From Candidatus Anaeroferrophillus wilburensis (GTDB taxonomy: Bacteria > Desulfobacterota > Anaeroferrophillalia > Anaeroferrophillales > Anaeroferrophillaceae), in the NCBI GenBank assembly GCA_016934315.1, contig JAFGSY010000028.1:1-64000 (forward strand): a stretch of 64,000 nucleotides of DNA, written 5' to 3'. The translations under genes and the position numbers were made by a program. How positions within the stretch are numbered: position 1 is the stretch's first letter; the number at the start of each line of letters is the position of its first letter. The notes under the pieces are model-generated. The model saw only the letters and a program-made list of their open reading frames with translations. It ran no database searches and was not told where the DNA came from. Shown here one piece after another: positions 1 through 9,603 of the stretch.

Positions 1-1015
1 AATTGCCATCTTTTTCATTTAACCAGTCGGAGCCAATCCGTAGTGTAATTGCTCTCTGATTTGAGTCATTGTTTAAGAAGCGCGCCGGAAAAAGCAGAAA
101 TCACCCCATTTCTCGACCAATGGCTGACGCAAGGCCAGCTCTTTACCAACTTCTACGCTACCGGTACCAGAACCACCCGGGGGCTGGAGGCCATTACCCT
201 TTCAGTGCCACCGACACCAGGCCGTTCACTGGTTAAACGGCCGGAGAAAACCCGCTTGATATCTTTGGGTGAGGTTTTGGCCAACAACCGCTACGATGTG
301 GCATTTCTCTATGGCGGTCGTGGTTTCTTTGACAATATGAACGCCTTTTTCACCCACCGACCATGGCTACCGCTGTCTTGATCAGACAGATTTCGGCAAG
401 GAGGAAATCACCTTCAAAAACGCCTGGGGAGTCGCCGGCGAGGACCTTTACCGCAAGGCCATCAAGGAAGCCGATAGGGACCACCAGCAATCATCGGCCC
501 TACACCTATCCCGACGACAGGGTTGACGTTCCTTCCGGCACGGACCGCGAGGGAGCGGTAAAATACACGGATTACGCCCTGAAGCAGTGCATCTTCCTGG
601 CCAGGGAGCGGCCGTGGTTCGCCCATACTATTTTTATCGTCGTCGCCGACCACTGCGCCAAAAGCGCCGGCAAAGCCGATCTGACGGTGACCAAATACCA
701 CATCCCCTGTTCATCTATTCCTCCGCCTGGTGATCCCGGGGGAAAACAACAAGCTGTCAAGCCAGATTGATATCGCCCCCACACTTCTCGGCCTGCTCAA
801 CCTCTCCTGCCAGAGCTGTTTTTTCGGCCAGGACTTCCAGCCGCGGGCCCTGCTTGCCAACTATCTCAAGCTCAGCCTGCTCAAGGATGACTCATTGATC
901 GTCCTGGCCCTACAACGAGAACATGGCCATCAATCCCGACAACCGGCTGGTACTCGATTGCCAGTCCTACTATCAGGGCGCCAACCATTTCATCACCGCC
1001 AAAACCATCAAGTAG
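1..1015 (+). pseudogene. LTA-synthase/MdoB-like phosphoglycerol transferase, degenerate
   Basis: Remnant of an alkaline-phosphatase-superfamily (sulfatase-fold) membrane enzyme of the LTA synthase family. Family landmarks survive in order but in changing frames: TNFYATGTRTTRGLEA and FFDNMNAFF (frame of base 49), DQTDFGKEEITFKNAWGV from about 380 (second frame), HRPYTYP and VVADHCAKSAGKADL about 495-705 (third frame), SSQIDIAPTLLGLLN about 757-800 (first frame again), then NPDNRLVLDCQSYY up to a TAG at 1013-1015 (second frame). That needs four frameshifts, and the stretch just before HRPYTYP looks shortened. The N-terminal membrane domain would lie left of the window. No functional product is expected. 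Confidence 0.85.
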
Positions 1016-1284
1016 ACCATTTGAACCGGTAATGGCCCTGGACGACGCCTACGGTCCCGACCAACCACAAAAAAACTGCCCGCATTGTGATATTTTTTTA
1101 CACTTCCTCGCCCGTCAGACACATCGTACCGCATGCATGCACCCACCCCTTCCCAAATAAAGGTTTTTTCTCTCAGAACCCTTAAGTTTTCCCTTCCCTG
1201 TGCCGATTATCAAGGTACCCCTATGACCTGGGCACCACCAGGTCCAAACACATTGCTAACCGCCTGACCGTAGAGGAACGCCGG

Positions 1285-2604
1285 ATGACCGTTTTCATCA
1301 TCGACCACCATGCTGAATCGGCAGACTACATAGCCCAGATTGTCAGCTCCCTAGGGCTTACTCCCAAACCGATCAAATCAATCGCCGAACTGGTCACCAC
1401 ACTGCAGCAGGGACTCCCGCGGCTGATAATCACCGAAGCGCTGCTGCCCGGCTATGACGATTTTCTCATCCTGCAGCATGTGAAAGAGCAGGAGAACCTC
1501 AAGGACATTCCGGTTATCGTCACCACCAGCCGATCAAAACGGGAAGATATCATCAAAGCCCGCCAATTGGGGGCCAAAGGGTTTCTCATCAAACCTTTTG
1601 ATAAAAAAGCACTTATTCAACAGATCAAACTGGCGCTTAACATCCGGGACTTGACCGGCAGCAGCACACAGCCGACCCAGGTCCGCCGCCCGCCGGCCAC
1701 CGGCCGCCATCAATCCCACAAAATATCCCTCTCGACCATCAACAACGAACGACTGAAAAGCCAGATTTTACAGAAAATTGAGTCAATTCCCTCACTGCCG
1801 GCCATTGTCTATAAAGTCATGCAGCTGATCCAGGATGAAAAATCATGCGCTGCGGACTTCCAGGATCTGATTGCCAAAGACCAGGCGATGACCGCCAGGA
1901 TGCTAAGGATGGTCAACTCCTCTTTTTTCAGCCTGTCACGGAAAATCAATTCCATCTCTGACGCCGTGGTTTATTTAGGCCATAACACCATCAGGAGCCT
2001 GGTTCTTGGAGCTTCAACCTCAAATATTTTCAAGAAAAGTCTCACCATCTACGGCTACCCGAAAGAGGGGCTCTGGCTGCACTCCAACATTGTTGCAGCC
2101 ATCGCCCGCCACCTGGCCAAAGAGGCCCGGCTTACTCCGGCAGAAATTGAAAACTGCTATATTTCCGGGCTGCTGCATGACATCGGCAAGTTAATTCTTG
2201 GCCCCTTTGTGGAACAGTTCGCCGACCGTTTCACCCCAATTCTCGCTGCCGGCAAACCTATTTCTGGTGCAGAAAAAGATATTCTCGGCTTTGACCACGG
2301 TGAGATCGGCGGCATTCTGCTCACCAACTGGAAGCTGCCAAAAAACCTGGTTGAAACGGTCTCCAGCCATCATAGTCCTGACAATGCCACCGTCAACCCG
2401 AGGGAGGCCATTGTTGTCTCCCTGGCTGACAATCTGTGCAACCGCCAGGGATTTGCCCTGGCGCAGCCGCTTGAACGGCTGACGGAGGAAGAACGGCACC
2501 GAGGATATAAAGCCCTCAACCTGCCACCGGACTGGGAGGAACAACACCAGGAGCAGATTACTGATCTGGCCGGCCAAGTGGAGGAGATGATCAGTAAACT
2601 CTAA
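1285..2604 (+). CDS. HDOD-domain protein with degenerate receiver domain
   Basis: 439 residues. Residues 1-118 resemble a CheY-like receiver; residues about 155-355 are an HDOD domain (IPSLPAIVYKVMQLI, then MTARMLRMVNSSFFS). HDOD proteins are signalling outputs related to HD phosphodiesterases; the HD pair is present here (LLHDIGK, H298-D299). The receiver keeps the TTS and KPFD switch motifs, but the expected phosphorylatable Asp is Glu51 (in LIITEALLPG), and the usual acidic pair near the N-terminus is D7-H8. It is therefore probably not regulated by ordinary phosphotransfer. It precedes a GAF-SpoIIE phosphatase by 140 bases on the same strand, suggesting a shared signalling operon. Confidence 0.9.
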   Translation: MTVFIIDHHAESADYIAQIVSSLGLTPKPIKSIAELVTTLQQGLPRLIITEALLPGYDDFLILQHVKEQENLKDIPVIVTTSRSKREDIIKARQLGAKGFLIKPFDKKALIQQIKLALNIRDLTGSSTQPTQVRRPPATGRHQSHKISLSTINNERLKSQILQKIESIPSLPAIVYKVMQLIQDEKSCAADFQDLIAKDQAMTARMLRMVNSSFFSLSRKINSISDAVVYLGHNTIRSLVLGASTSNIFKKSLTIYGYPKEGLWLHSNIVAAIARHLAKEARLTPAEIENCYISGLLHDIGKLILGPFVEQFADRFTPILAAGKPISGAEKDILGFDHGEIGGILLTNWKLPKNLVETVSSHHSPDNATVNPREAIVVSLADNLCNRQGFALAQPLERLTEEERHRGYKALNLPPDWEEQHQEQITDLAGQVEEMISKL

Positions 2605-2744
2605 TTTTTTCAGTAAGTCAGCGCGTCTGGCTCCAGACATCGACCGTCCCCTGACCACCGGCAGCACATGAAGCGCCGCAAACAGTCATGCTTACAGCAC
2701 CGGCGGCCAGCTGTTCAAATAATCATCACTAAGGAATACCTATA

Positions 2745-4478
2745 ATGAACTCCCTTTCCCAGCAAGCAATCATGGAGATCCATGCCTCCCTGGATTCAGC
2801 CGAACTCTACTTCACCTTGAATCGGCACCTTGGAGAGCTTTTCGGCATCCACCGCTATTCAATCTTCCTTTTCAACAACGACAGTCAGCAATACAACCTG
2901 GATTTTTCCACGGTGATCGACAGCAGCTACTGGGATGAGATCTTTTTTGACCAGAATGATGTCTTTTTTGAGTTCTTTGCCGGCGATGAGCCGTCACCTA
3001 TTCCCTCCCAGCTCACCTGGTTCGGCAATGAATATGACCTCTACTGGATCAACATCCTCTACCATGGCGATGAAATCGCCCTGGCTTTCATCGCCCATGA
3101 ACCACTTGACGATTTTACCACCATTGCAGCACCGTTACAGCTCTATTTCGACCATCTCTGCCTCTCCCTGATCAAAGCCAAGCTGTATGAAGAGATGCGT
3201 GATATCAAGGAGGAAAACGCCGCCAAACTTGACGCCATCAACGAAATGGGAGAACTGCTGGGCAACCTTGAGCTGGAACGAATCATGGTCAAACTGATGG
3301 AGTTGTCATTGAAGATCCTCACGGCGGAAGTAGGTTCTATCATGCTTTACAACGATGAGCATGAACTGGAGACTACGATCGAGTGGGGCCTCAAAGATGA
3401 ATTTATCAAATCAATCACCCTGAGCGAGGAAAAACTGCTTGTCGACCAAGTTGCCGCCAACAGGGAGGTTTGTCACATAGAGGACCTCCCCCATGACCCC
3501 AACGTTTCCGTCGGCAACAGTCTCTATTCGGTTAATTCCATTATCTCTTTCCCTCTGTTTACCCAAAACAAAACATACGGCGTCATCAACATCATCAACC
3601 AAGAAGGAAGTACCCATTTCGACAGCCGGGAGATAGAAACCCTGAAAACCGTTGCCCAGCTGGCTTCCATTGCCATTGAAAATGCCGTCTATCATCAGCA
3701 GGCACTGGAACAGGAAAAACTGATGGAGCAGCTAAGGATTGCCGGCGAAATCCAGCGGAGTCTGTTGCCCCAGAAGAATCCGGCTATCAAGGGACTTGAC
3801 ATCAGCGGCATCAGCATCCCGGCAGTCAATGTGGGGGGAGATTTTTTCGACTACATCGAAACACCGGAGCATAAGCTATGCGTGGTTATCGGCGATGTTG
3901 CCGGCAAAGGCATTCCGGCAGCCCTGCTGATGGCCATGACCAAAAGCATGATCAGATCAAATATCCAGGAACCCTGCAGCAACCGGACAAACCTACCCCA
4001 GGGAATGCGCTCGGTAAACAATTTCCTGGCCCGGGAAAACCTGGAGGGCAAATTTGTCACCGCTTTAGTGTATATTCTTGATCTGGTGGCAATGAAAGTC
4101 CACCTGCTCAGTGCCGGTCATACACCGCTACATATTTTCCGGCCCCGGGAAAACGAAGTAAAGACTTGGAATGATGGCGGCCTGCCGTTCGGCGTCCTGG
4201 AAAACGAAAGCTATCGACACCTGGCAGTTGACATCAAACCCGGTGACATCCTGCTTATCTACACCGATGGAATCACTGAAGCCCATAATCGGAACAGTGA
4301 GCTCTTCGGCACCCGACGGCTGGAACAGTTGATCATGAAAAATGCTGATCAGAACGCTGAAACAATCCGTGATGTGGTCGTCAAGGAAGTGGCCCGGTTT
4401 GCCCATGGCGAACCCCAGTTTGACGACCTGACCCTGGTGGTGGCTAAAATAAGCGAAGACATCGGCCGACCAGAATAA
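2745..4478 (+). CDS. GAF-domain SpoIIE/RsbU-type PP2C serine phosphatase
   Basis: 577 residues. An N-terminal region of about 160 residues of uncertain fold is followed by a GAF domain (about 170-325), a helical linker (LMEQLRIAGEIQRSLLP) and a PP2C/SpoIIE phosphatase domain (about 345-570). Metal-binding landmarks are visible: NVGGDFFDY, IGDVAGKGIPAALLMA, LLSAGHTPL, LLIYTDGITEA and FDDLTLVV. Proteins of this architecture dephosphorylate anti-sigma-factor antagonists (STAS proteins) in partner-switching pathways. No anti-sigma kinase or STAS gene lies nearby, so the partner is unknown. It follows the HDOD gene. A loose inverted repeat (4485-4491 with 4522-4528) lies just after the stop. Confidence 0.93.
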   Translation: MNSLSQQAIMEIHASLDSAELYFTLNRHLGELFGIHRYSIFLFNNDSQQYNLDFSTVIDSSYWDEIFFDQNDVFFEFFAGDEPSPIPSQLTWFGNEYDLYWINILYHGDEIALAFIAHEPLDDFTTIAAPLQLYFDHLCLSLIKAKLYEEMRDIKEENAAKLDAINEMGELLGNLELERIMVKLMELSLKILTAEVGSIMLYNDEHELETTIEWGLKDEFIKSITLSEEKLLVDQVAANREVCHIEDLPHDPNVSVGNSLYSVNSIISFPLFTQNKTYGVINIINQEGSTHFDSREIETLKTVAQLASIAIENAVYHQQALEQEKLMEQLRIAGEIQRSLLPQKNPAIKGLDISGISIPAVNVGGDFFDYIETPEHKLCVVIGDVAGKGIPAALLMAMTKSMIRSNIQEPCSNRTNLPQGMRSVNNFLARENLEGKFVTALVYILDLVAMKVHLLSAGHTPLHIFRPRENEVKTWNDGGLPFGVLENESYRHLAVDIKPGDILLIYTDGITEAHNRNSELFGTRRLEQLIMKNADQNAETIRDVVVKEVARFAHGEPQFDDLTLVVAKISEDIGRPE

Positions 4479-4749
4479 ACAAACACCTCTGAACCGGCAG
4501 CATCTGCGTGTAGTCCGCAAACAGAGGTAAGAAAACCGGCAGGAATGGGGAAGCAGTCGCCTCCGAAAACCAGCCGGCCCGAGAACCGCTCAATCAAAGG
4601 GAGTTGCTCGCTGCCATCAGCCTCAAGGATGTTTACAAACATCCGGACCCCCTCTTTACCCCTATCCATACCCCCTTGCGCCACCGTGCAGAAGCTGGTA
4701 CAGTTGGGTACTTTTGGTTTCAACTTTCCCCCTGGCTGCGTGGCTCATC

Positions 4750-6306
4750 ATGGTCCGGATTTTCCCTCGTCACTTTTGCCGCACGCTACCCGTCATCCTG
4801 CTGGCGGTTATCTTCTCATTGGGGGCCTGTACACGCGACCAGCTCACCACTGCCCCCGGCAACAGCATAACGGTCGGTCTTGAAGGGTCACCGACAACGC
4901 TGGATCCCTGCTATACCAGTGACGCCTATGGCTCCAGGATTCTGCCGCTGATCTACAACAGCCTGGTAACCACCGATCACCACGGAATCATTATTGGCGA
5001 CCTGGCCGAAACATGGCAGATTATTGACAGCTGCACCTATCTCTTCCGGCTCAAGCCGACTATCCGGTTCAGCGATGGCAGTCCCTGCCGGGCAGCAGAT
5101 GTCAAGGCAACCATCGATTTTCTCAGAAACCCTGATCATGGGTGCCCGGCATTCGGCAGCCTTTCCCTGATCGAAAACATTGACATCCCCGACCAGCGGA
5201 CGATCATCTTTCATCTCAGTCGGCCTTTTGCCAGTTTTCTCTATGCCCTTACCGCCTATATCATTCCAGCACCTTACTGCACCATCGACAACAACAATGA
5301 TCGTATCATTCCCGGCAGCGGTCCTTTCCAACTGAGTGAATTTTCCCGTGGTCGGCGCATTACCCTGACTCGCAATCAAAACAGTCAAGTGGCGCCAACG
5401 ATCGACACCATCCATTTCCAGATTATTGCTGATGATACCACCAGAATTCTGGCGCTCAAAAAGGGAACGCTTGATCTGGTGCAAAATGCCATCCCTCCCT
5501 ACGCATTGAAATTTCTCCAGCGCGATCCCCAGCTGCAGATTATCAGTCAGCACGGCTCCAGTTATAAATACCTGGGCTATAATCTTGAGGACCCACTGAC
5601 CGGCAATCTCACGGTTCGTCAAGCTATTTCCCTGGCCATTGACCGCCAGCAGATCATCCGCCATATTCTAAAAAACCATGCCCGCCCGGCCACCGGCCTG
5701 CTGCCGCCGGAACACTGGGCAAAAGCATCGTCGCTGCCGTCAGATCGCTACGACCCGGAAGCAGCTGCGGCGCTGCTTGACAACGCCGGCTTTCCACCCC
5801 TTGGAAAACAAGGTATCCGTTTCAGCCTGACGTATAAAACATCCACTAACCAGGAAAGTTACGAGATCGCCCAGATCATCAAAAAACAGCTGGCTGCAAT
5901 CGGTATTGCGGTAACCATCCTGCGCTTCGAGTGGGGCACCTTTTTTGCGGATATCAGGAAAGGAAATTTTCAGCTCTACTCGCTGAAATGGATCGGCATT
6001 GAAGACCCGGATATTTTTTACTACATCTTTCATTCCTCCAGCACCCCGCCCAAGGGCGCCAACCGTGGCAGGTTCGTCAACAAAGAGGCAGACCGACTGC
6101 TGGAGCAGAGCCGGCTGTCCCTTGACCCGGAAGAACGCCGCCGGATTTTTGTCCGCCTGCAGGAGATTCTTGCACAGCAAGTTGTCTACACCAATCTCTG
6201 GCACCGGGATGACGTGGTGATCATGAAGCGGAATCTGGCGGGGTTTGAAATCTATCCGGGGGGCGTGTACACTTCCCTCAGGCAGGTCACATGGCTCGAT
6301 ACCTGA
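4750..6306 (+). CDS. Peptide/nickel-type ABC transporter substrate-binding lipoprotein
   Basis: 518 residues from the ATG at 4750; an in-frame ATG at 4714 would add 12 residues but spoils a normal signal peptide. It starts with positive charges, a hydrophobic stretch and a lipobox (FSLGAC, Cys27), so it should be a lipid-anchored periplasmic protein. The rest is an SBP_bac_5 (DppA/OppA/NikA) domain: ITVGLEGSPTTLDPCY, an ETWQII strand, FSDGSPCRAADV, NLTVRQAISLAIDRQQI, and LWHRDDVVIM near the C-terminus. It binds peptides or related oligomers for import. The stop overlaps the following permease start by 16 bases. The ligand cannot be told from sequence. Confidence 0.93.
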   Translation: MVRIFPRHFCRTLPVILLAVIFSLGACTRDQLTTAPGNSITVGLEGSPTTLDPCYTSDAYGSRILPLIYNSLVTTDHHGIIIGDLAETWQIIDSCTYLFRLKPTIRFSDGSPCRAADVKATIDFLRNPDHGCPAFGSLSLIENIDIPDQRTIIFHLSRPFASFLYALTAYIIPAPYCTIDNNNDRIIPGSGPFQLSEFSRGRRITLTRNQNSQVAPTIDTIHFQIIADDTTRILALKKGTLDLVQNAIPPYALKFLQRDPQLQIISQHGSSYKYLGYNLEDPLTGNLTVRQAISLAIDRQQIIRHILKNHARPATGLLPPEHWAKASSLPSDRYDPEAAAALLDNAGFPPLGKQGIRFSLTYKTSTNQESYEIAQIIKKQLAAIGIAVTILRFEWGTFFADIRKGNFQLYSLKWIGIEDPDIFYYIFHSSSTPPKGANRGRFVNKEADRLLEQSRLSLDPEERRRIFVRLQEILAQQVVYTNLWHRDDVVIMKRNLAGFEIYPGGVYTSLRQVTWLDT

Positions 6307-7211
6307 TCAAACGGCTGCTGACCATGATTCCTACCATCATCGGGGTGGTTACCATGGTCTTTTTTCTGGTCCACCTGATTCCCGGCGACCCGGTGACGGT
6401 CATGCTGGGGGAACATGCCCGGGCGGTGGAAAAGGCCGCCCTGCGCCAGCAGCTGGGCCTTGACCTGCCGCTTTGGCAGCAATACTGGAGTTTTCTCAAG
6501 GGGATTGCCACCGGCAACCTGGGGGTATCTTTTTTCTATCGCCAGCCGGTGGCTGCCATCATCGCTGCACGGCTGCCGGCAACCATCCTGCTGGCCGGCG
6601 CGGCAATGGGCGTGGCCCTGCTTATCGCCCTACCCCTGGGAGTACTGGCCGCCAGCCGCCAGTACAGCGGCATTGACAACCTGGGAATGTTTTTTTCGCT
6701 GTTGGGGATCTCAATGCCCAACTTCTGGCTCGGACCGCTGCTGATCATTCTCTTTTCCCTGAAGCTCAACTGGCTGCCGGTTTCAGGCATGGATGGCCTT
6801 GCCAGTCTCATTCTGCCGGCCATCACCCTGGGCACGGCCCTGGCAGCCATCCTTTCGCGGATGACCCGCTCCAGCCTGCTGGAGGAGATGGCCAAAGAGT
6901 ATCTGACGGCCGCCCGGGCCCGAGGTCTGCCAGCCGCCCGGGTAATTCTCAAACATGCCTTGAAAAACGCCCTCCTGCCGGTGGTCACCATTGTCGGCCT
7001 GCAGTTCGGTTCCCTGCTTTCGGGGGCCATCGTCACCGAAAAGGTTTTTTCCTGGCCGGGGATCGGCAGCCTGCTGATTCAGGCAGTTTTCAGCCGGGAT
7101 TACCCTATGGTCCAAGGATGCATCCTGGTGATCTCCTTTTGCTACATCATCGCCAACGTGGCCACCGAACTGTTTTACGCCCTTGTTGACCCAAGAATCC
7201 GGTATGACTAA
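6291..7211 (+). CDS. dppB: DppB/OppB-type ABC transporter permease
   Basis: 306 residues, full length for the DppB family. It begins with the family hallmark RLLTMIPTIIGVVTMVFFLV followed by HLIPGDPVTVMLGE, has about six membrane segments and the EAA-type coupling loop (YLTAARARGLPAARVILKHA), and ends ELFYALVDPRIRYD. It forms one half of the membrane channel of a peptide-type importer. It overlaps the substrate-binding protein gene, so the two are translationally coupled. The partner permease (DppC) and ATPases (DppD/DppF) that normally follow are absent: the next gene runs in the opposite direction. The transporter is incomplete unless subunits are supplied from elsewhere. Confidence 0.94.
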   Translation: MARYLIKRLLTMIPTIIGVVTMVFFLVHLIPGDPVTVMLGEHARAVEKAALRQQLGLDLPLWQQYWSFLKGIATGNLGVSFFYRQPVAAIIAARLPATILLAGAAMGVALLIALPLGVLAASRQYSGIDNLGMFFSLLGISMPNFWLGPLLIILFSLKLNWLPVSGMDGLASLILPAITLGTALAAILSRMTRSSLLEEMAKEYLTAARARGLPAARVILKHALKNALLPVVTIVGLQFGSLLSGAIVTEKVFSWPGIGSLLIQAVFSRDYPMVQGCILVISFCYIIANVATELFYALVDPRIRYD

Positions 7212-7349
7212 GGTTCACTTTGAATCATGGTCTTATTCATTACAAGGATATAAGCCAGGACAACCTGAAACTCCCATACATGCCCCGCAACCCCCGAACA
7301 GGCGACCTGAGTCCGAAAGGTCAGCGTGGATCGGTGGCCAGCAAGCTAC

Positions 7350-8310
7350 TTACACCATACGGATGGCAAACTCGGGGCAGAAACCAACGCAGTAGCCACA
7401 GCGCAGGCAGAGATCAGCATTGATCCTGGGTTTTTCCTCTCCAGGGTCCTTGGTGATCGCTCCGTTGGGACAATTTTCCATACAGGTACCGCAATCCTTG
7501 CAGAGCCAGTCGATGATTTGGAACTCCTTGACCTCAGTCAAGAGCGGCGGCAGTGAAGCAAGGTCAACTGGTTGAGTCTTGAAATAGGCCAGGTTATACT
7601 CCACTTCCGCTTCGCTGACCATCCCCAGCGCAAGAGACAACCGACCAATTTCCCTGGCAAAGCCGACTGCCTGATGAAAGTCACTCACTAGACTGCCACC
7701 CCCAAGAACTTTCATCAGATAAACGCCCTTTTCCTGTTTGAGACACTGGCCGATGGCTCCTTTCATTTCAGTCACCGATCCATGGAGGATGCCGATCCCC
7801 GCCTGGTTGATAATCGGAAACACCACGTCCACCTCATCCACCTCGGCCGCTCTGCTAGCGGCGGCCACCGAATGGGTGCTGATCCCCACCGCCTTGATGA
7901 TTCCTTTGGCTTTACAATCCAGCAGACACTGCCAGGCCCCCCGACGCTGCTCAAAGACCGTTTCATCAGCCCGGGCGGCGTGGAGGTGGAAGATATCGAT
8001 ATAGTCCACTTCCAGAGCCTGCAGAGCCTCTAGAACAGCCTGTTCCATTTCCCCATAGCCTGGCAGCCGTGGATTTACTGGCCAGCACCGGCCGGCGGGG
8101 AACCTGCTTCAAAGCCAGTCGGATCGGTTCATAGGTTTTGTACATCTGGGCGGTATCGATGAAATCAATCCCGCCGCGCAGGGCCCGGACAATGATATTC
8201 CGGCAAACATCAACCGGCAGATTCTTCTGCAGCGGCCCCATGGGCAGAGCGCCAAAACATACTTCACTGACTTCCAATCCGGTCCTGCCGAGGAGCATTC
8301 TCCGCATCAT
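7350..8310 (-). pseudogene. Aldo/keto reductase with C-terminal 2[4Fe-4S] ferredoxin domain, frameshifted
   Basis: Two adjacent minus-strand frames make one protein of about 320 residues. 8310 down to about 8068 encodes the N-terminus (LLGRTGLEVSEVCFGALPMG, then FIDTAQMYKTY with the catalytic Asp and Tyr, and LASKS with the catalytic Lys). From about 8060 the other frame continues with MEQAVLEALQALEVDYIDIFHLHAAR (motif HLH) and ends with two cluster motifs, CKDCGTCMENCPNG and CLRCGYCVGFCP. One missing base near 8058-8068 explains the break. The family is an NAD(P)H or ferredoxin-linked reductase common in anaerobes; its substrate is unknown. It is either a recent pseudogene or a sequencing error, since the rest of both halves looks intact. 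Confidence 0.85.
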
Positions 8311-8510
8311 GTTCTCCTTTTTCGCTGCTGCTGCCTACACACCCATCTCTTGGCACTTTACCAACAGCTTTTTTCTCCCCTTAGTGCAATAAAAACCGGC
8401 CGCTGTCAAATCTTTGCTTATTTTTTCTATCAGTACTCCCGTAAATCATGATACATTCTTATGGCAGTTCAACGAACTGGGAAGCCACCTGCCCGCCAAA
8501 CAACAAGACG

Positions 8511-9557
8511 ATGAACCACGCAACAAGAATGACACAACGATTAGTTCTCTCCCTGCTTTTTTTCGCCTTGCTGATTCCCGCCGACTCCCGAGCGGCGGAG
8601 CTGAATCCCTGGATCCACAGCTGCTATTTTGAAAACGACCTGTTCACCGGCACCGACAGCAACTACACCAACGGCGTGAAATATGCCATCATCTCCCCCG
8701 ACCTGTCACCGACCGTCCAGGACAAAGGCAGGATTCCCAAAAAAGTGCTTGATCTGATTCACACCCTGCCCTTCATCCGCAATGCGCCGCCCGAAACAGC
8801 GCACAAGGTGGAGTTTTCCTTCGGCCAGAACATCTACACCCCTGCGGATATCGCCCGCAGCGACCTGATCGACGATGACCGTCCCTATGCCGGCTGGACC
8901 TACCTGGGCACCGCCTACCACCGGAAAAGCGTCCTGCAGCAAGGCATCGCCACCATGGACACGGTGGAAATCCAGCTGGGTCTGGTGGGTCCGGAATCAT
9001 ACGCCGAAAACTCCCAGAAGCTTGTCCATGAACTCCGTGACCTCCAGACTCCCAACGGCTGGGATCATCAGCTGCACAATGAACCAGGCATTGTCCTTGC
9101 GTTCGAAAGGAAGTGGCTCTTTCACCCCCATAAGGATGGGCTGGGCTGGGCGACCATCGGCCATACGGGCGGCACCCTGGGTAATGTGGCAACCTACCTC
9201 AATGGCGGCCTGGAGGTGCGGCTGGGCTGGAATATTCCCGAAAACTTCGGTGTTTCGCTCATCAGGCCGGCTGGCAGCACCCGAATGGGGGTAACCTGCA
9301 GACCAAGCTTTTATCTCCTCGGGGCCCTTGACAGCCGGCTGGTTTTCAGGGATATTTTCTTAGACGGCAATACGTTTACTGACAGTCACAGCGTTGACAA
9401 GGAACCCCTGGTCGCTGATCTTGCTGCCGGAGTCGCCTGCAGCTATGGCAGGTTCATGCTTACCTTTACCCAGGTACTGCGTACCAAAGAGTTCAAAAAG
9501 CAGACCGACAGCCATAGCTTTGGTGCCATCTCCCTCTCCTGTTTTTTCAACTTTTGA
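8511..9557 (+). CDS. LpxR-like lipid A deacylase family protein (DUF2219)
   Basis: About 348 residues from the ATG at 8511; an ATG at 8529 is equally possible, while the longer frame opening at 8448 lacks signal-peptide character. The N-terminus is a cleavable signal peptide (LVLSLLFFALLIPADSRAAE). The family motif ENDLFTGTDSNYTNGVKY opens the mature protein, followed by DDRPYAGWTYLG. LpxR proteins are outer-membrane beta barrels that remove the 3'-acyloxyacyl group of lipid A. The protein ends in Phe (SLSCFFNF), as outer-membrane barrels often do. Whether this member acts on lipid A is inference from family. Confidence 0.88.
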   Translation: MNHATRMTQRLVLSLLFFALLIPADSRAAELNPWIHSCYFENDLFTGTDSNYTNGVKYAIISPDLSPTVQDKGRIPKKVLDLIHTLPFIRNAPPETAHKVEFSFGQNIYTPADIARSDLIDDDRPYAGWTYLGTAYHRKSVLQQGIATMDTVEIQLGLVGPESYAENSQKLVHELRDLQTPNGWDHQLHNEPGIVLAFERKWLFHPHKDGLGWATIGHTGGTLGNVATYLNGGLEVRLGWNIPENFGVSLIRPAGSTRMGVTCRPSFYLLGALDSRLVFRDIFLDGNTFTDSHSVDKEPLVADLAAGVACSYGRFMLTFTQVLRTKEFKKQTDSHSFGAISLSCFFNF

Positions 9558-9603
9558 ACGGCCGGGGAATTGCCGACGCAATAACCACGGAAGGATCATG
9601 ACC

